From assembly GCA_947462335.1 (NCBI GenBank), contig OX381708.1, positions 38,753,377 to 38,817,376 on the forward strand: a stretch of 64,000 bases of DNA, in the 5' to 3' direction. Below, one piece after another: positions 60,260 through 64,000 of the stretch. The DNA comes from Harmothoe impar. Lineage: Eukaryota > Annelida > Polychaeta > Phyllodocida > Polynoidae. The position numbers were made by a program, and so were the translations under genes. How positions within the stretch are numbered: position 1 is the first letter of the stretch; each line of letters starts with the position of its first letter. The notes beneath the pieces are model-generated. The model ran no database searches and was not told the origin of the DNA. It worked only from the letters and a program-made list of their open reading frames with translations.

Positions 60260-63200
60260 TGGTTCTCATTTTCTTTTCTACGGCATATCCCGATAGCTGA
60301 TGATTAACATAATGTGGTACATTGTTCATTCCCTATGTCGCAGTTACGGCTAACATAACTGATACCACATAGCTGTACATATGATATGCTTAACCTGACC
60401 AGCATATCCTCTTTGTTTCAAGTAAAGTTACTATGAGAAATGCTTGTTGGTCACGCTAACGGACACTTAACTTGTGACATTCATGTCAGAGTTCACCTAC
60501 TTATCAAGACGTAACATCTGCCTACGTTGTCTATTCGGTTGTGTATCCATGGTGACCTGAGGTACCACCTGAGGTATACATAGTAATACTACAACCTATG
60601 TCTAGAAAAGTATTGGCTAATGCCAGTAAACGGTGACAAAAATACGTATGTGCCTTATCCGCTGGGAAAGAATAGCTTTAATTTACAAGTGCGTCGTATT
60701 GCATATCGCAAGTACATATCAAATTCACACGCACGCGTAGTATACTGGGACATACATATATTGGAGGGCTATTATAATCTCAATGTATTCCATAACAAAT
60801 TGAGCGTTGATATCCATATGACTAGAGAACACGGAGATATACATTGTCATGTCACTTACCACGTGAATACGACCTACTAGCAGATGTCCCATACTCAAGG
60901 TATGTATAGGGGTTACACAATACATTACTGAAAGTACAGGTGCTAATTTCCCACCAGCGGTACTTTCCATTTCATACATGCCCTGACACAAAGAGGCCAG
61001 CACATACAGGGGTGTGTGGATGCCCTATGTACTGGCAACAGGGAAACCAGGTTAAAGGACAAACAATAGCTTTATATGGGATAGACTGCACAATTAGTGA
61101 ATGCTGTGCATATAACGCACAGGACTGGTGGTAAATATGCCAACAGCTCTCCAAGGTTGCCCAATACTCCAGTAAACAAATCTCATTGAGTGCCACAGCA
61201 CCGAAGAGCATACATGAATTCAGGCCCACCCCTCGGGGGGGCCACTCTGACATTTATAGATACCATGTGCGTACATCACCCTGAGATTGGACCCCTTTTA
61301 CCGGGACAAAAAATTACCAAAACACCCCCCTTTTGGCGGGATAACCACCTCAAATTGGCCAAAAAGTGCCCCCCTTTTGGCAGGTTTCTTTAAATTGGCT
61401 AAAATTGGACCCCATTTACTGATTTAGCGGGATACATCTAAGAATTGGCCAAAATTGGACCCCTTTTAGTAGGATACCTCAATAAATTGGCCAAAAACGG
61501 ACCCTTATTTTTAGCACAAATCCCCACAAAATATTCCCCTTTTTACAGGAATGTTTCCACTTTTTAATTGGTTATAATTGGCCTAAAAACATACCCCTTT
61601 TGACCCAATATGGCCCAAAAAGGGCCCCTAATGGCGGGTCCGGCCGGACCCGCCAATGGGACCCAAAAAGGACCCCTTTCCCGGGTTTTTGTGTACGCAC
61701 ATAGCTACTATAGAAAACATAGGAAGTGGCCCCCCTGGGGCCCACCCACACCTCTAAAGGAGCCTTAAGGGCAGGGCAGGAGGGCAAAGAAATCAAAGCT
61801 AATCCTATTGGCCAGCAGATAGTCACGTGGGTTGTGGGGGTGCCCATTCAATGAACCCATTCATTTACCTGCCTCCACTCTCCAAGCAGATATGTACACA
61901 TCCGATGCATTCTGAACCGAAGGTGGATATGCTAGGCTGACTGCTGCTTGGAGAGCGGACAAAAGCTTCTGTGGCTGGGTTGAGGCCAGAACAAGGGTGG
62001 AGTTTTACGCGCGAAGGTTCAACTGTCGTCTGCTTCTCCAGTTATACTGTAAATCTGAAGTAGCAGACGACAATATATCCACTGACAGACTTCAGGACCA
62101 TCCTCTGCTGGCATGGGAAAGGGCAGTGCCCACGAACATGGCACCTGCTAGGAGTTACATGGATTATTCGAGATAGGATTTTACTGAATATCGTCTGCTT
62201 TATAATGTCTTCGTGTTAACTGTTCATGGACGTCACGGCCGAGTGATTTCCAGGCCACCTGTGGCCAGCCAACCATGCTGAAGATGAGTAGACTACCTAG
62301 GTCGACCATAGAACCGTTTCACCTAGTCATTAGGCACTGTAAGTATACTACTCAGTGTTCACATAGGTCATAGCCTATACATTATTGAGTGAACCACACC
62401 ACTAATCAGGGAATCCTGCTGATCTAGATCTATGTGAACAGCTGTGTGACTTTGCACTGCATAATTAAAGCATTGGACTGTTGATGTTAACAGTATAAAC
62501 AAGGAAATGTAATTGTCAATATTGGCAGTACACAGGATTTAATTGATGTGAAAAGGGGGCCAGACTTTGAGGGAGGGGTTGAGCGAGAGGGGGTAAAAAT
62601 AACTCAAAACTGCCTCGACTCATACATAATGCATTAGATTATAATGGGTTCAGCCTACTTGTCTGGTTAATATTACACTTGTTATATCAGTAAATAATGA
62701 CGCTTAGATTGAGGAAGGATTAGGGGCTACAGGAGTGTGTATAGGATGGTATTGATGACCCCTTGTTGACCTTGTGCCTTCGATCCTATTGGGATCAATG
62801 CTATCCCAGGCTGGCAGGCTCACTGGTGGGCGTGCCATGCTCTAGGCCAGGTAGGGCAGCACCGGGCCCTAAATACTACGTACAGGGGATATAATGGAGG
62901 CAAATACAGATTTAGGATTGCAGATTATATAGACTCTTCTAAATCAACACGTCTTTATTATAGCCGAACCTCTAGCAGATTTGAATATCTATATTCACAT
63001 ACACGTTGTTTATATGATGAATTGATCCCTAACCTCTAAAACGAATAACCTATTTTCTGACTAAACTTTCGCTTTGTATAGTATCTATAAATAATCAGAT
63101 AATGTATATTTCAACAAGGGGCAAGTTAGCAAATTTGACATCTTATACAGGTAGCTTGTTAGGAATTATATAGATCTAGCTGGGAAATATCAAACTACAT

Positions 63201-64000
63201 GAAATCGCTCCCTTAGAATAATGGTTGTGACGCACAGAGACAAGCCTTTAATTCTGAATGGACGATATTATTATATATACCGCCCATGGTATGTTTACTT
63301 TGCAGCGATATTGTCTCCAAATCAGATGTTCAGTTTAAAGTTATGTGTATTCTACTTGAAGGCTATAGTCCATTTACCAGGGACATCCAGGGATTCATAT
63401 TCATATGAATGACACTCTCCTATAATTAATTTGTTATGTTTCTTATGTAATTGAGATGTGAGAAACTAAGCTATAAAAAAAATAAGAACATGCAAAGTGC
63501 CTCTTTGCACTTCAGTCGTGTGGAGATTTAAGGGAGGGGGCTGGTCCCCACACGTAGTGCACGTACCTACACGTAGAGTAAAGCCTATTTGTAGGCGCCA
63601 TCAATTCTTTAATTAGGCCTAAAATAGTAGGCACAGGCCCTAAACTGTTTTATCGTTACTATACTTGACAATTGACAAGCTGGCCCAAGCATCAAGAGGG
63701 ATGCAATGAACGGATTGGCGGCTGGTCTGGGCTCTAGAAGATAATAGTATTCTATTATTCTATAGTCAGACATCCCTACTTGATCCTCAGACCTCGATGT
63801 CTCCATTGTCTGATACCTCTGACGATTTACCCTCTATCCAATACCACCTGAATAGGTGCATAATGTACATGAGTTTTTCTATTTTCTTGGCGAAGGGAAT
63901 TCATTTGTGAGATACATGATCCAAAATGACCTTCTTTCTTATGGATACGTTTTATTGACTATAAATCATTCCAGGTATAAAGCCTTTGATGACAGTCAAT
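60260..64000. other. Terminal region without a supported gene
   Basis: Other than the repeats at 61.3-61.7 kb, the sequence is AT-rich with short open frames that lack family motifs or splice coherence. A gene continuing beyond the right edge cannot be excluded. Confidence 0.45.
61275..61690 (+). repeat. Degenerate repeats of about 55-60 bp, GGACCCCTTTT/AATTGGCC
   Basis: Units contain GACCCCTTTTACCGGGA, CCCCCCTTTTGGCGGGATA and AAATTGGCCAAAAA. The design recalls the 25.7-kb array (TTTGGCGAGA plus A/T-rich text), but the sequences differ. Confidence 0.7.

Overview
The window is genomic DNA from an invertebrate animal. The evidence is spliced genes with GT-AG introns, AATAAA signals, many short inverted-repeat transposons, 5'-truncated non-LTR retrotransposons, and metazoan families (adhesion GPCR, rhodopsin-type peptide GPCR, mitochondrial pyruvate carrier). 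Chitin-binding peritrophin domains on an adhesion GPCR, and the repeat style, suggest a marine invertebrate such as a lancelet, hemichordate, echinoderm or lophotrochozoan. The sequence does not let me choose between these.

Layout. 1-1260 (+): last four exons of an unrecognised acidic protein. 6969-12176 (-): MPC1, the mitochondrial pyruvate carrier subunit, in five exons, one of them apparently only 4 nt long. 12.6-18.9 kb: intergenic, dense with small DNA transposons, one with clear TTAA target duplications. 18944-45372 (+): a 29-exon adhesion GPCR of 1264 codons. Every splice phase joins and the domain order is signal peptide, three CBM14 (peritrophin-A) domains, Ser/Thr linker, two Ig domains, HormR, GAIN/GPS, seven TM helices and a long tail. 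47272-50440 (-): a five-exon rhodopsin-family, peptide-receptor-like GPCR that lacks several hallmark residues. 59.0-60.26 kb (+): a 5'-truncated non-LTR retrotransposon with an intact 3' reverse-transcriptase frame. The rest (1.7-6.9, 50.5-59.0 and 60.3-64 kb) shows no gene I can support and holds repeats.

The two receptors are convergently arranged (tail to tail) about 1.9 kb apart. They are unrelated families and nothing shows that they work together. MPC1 is independent housekeeping metabolism.

Most notable: (1) a chitin-binding plus Ig adhesion GPCR; (2) an 80-bp tandem array in one of its introns that copies the 3' splice site of the next exon ten times; (3) a probable 4-nt micro-exon in MPC1; (4) several families of short elements with CCC(A/T)GT ends, each built from its own repeated internal word. 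Exon boundaries were found by hand from splice signals, phase and family similarity. No alignment or transcript evidence was available.
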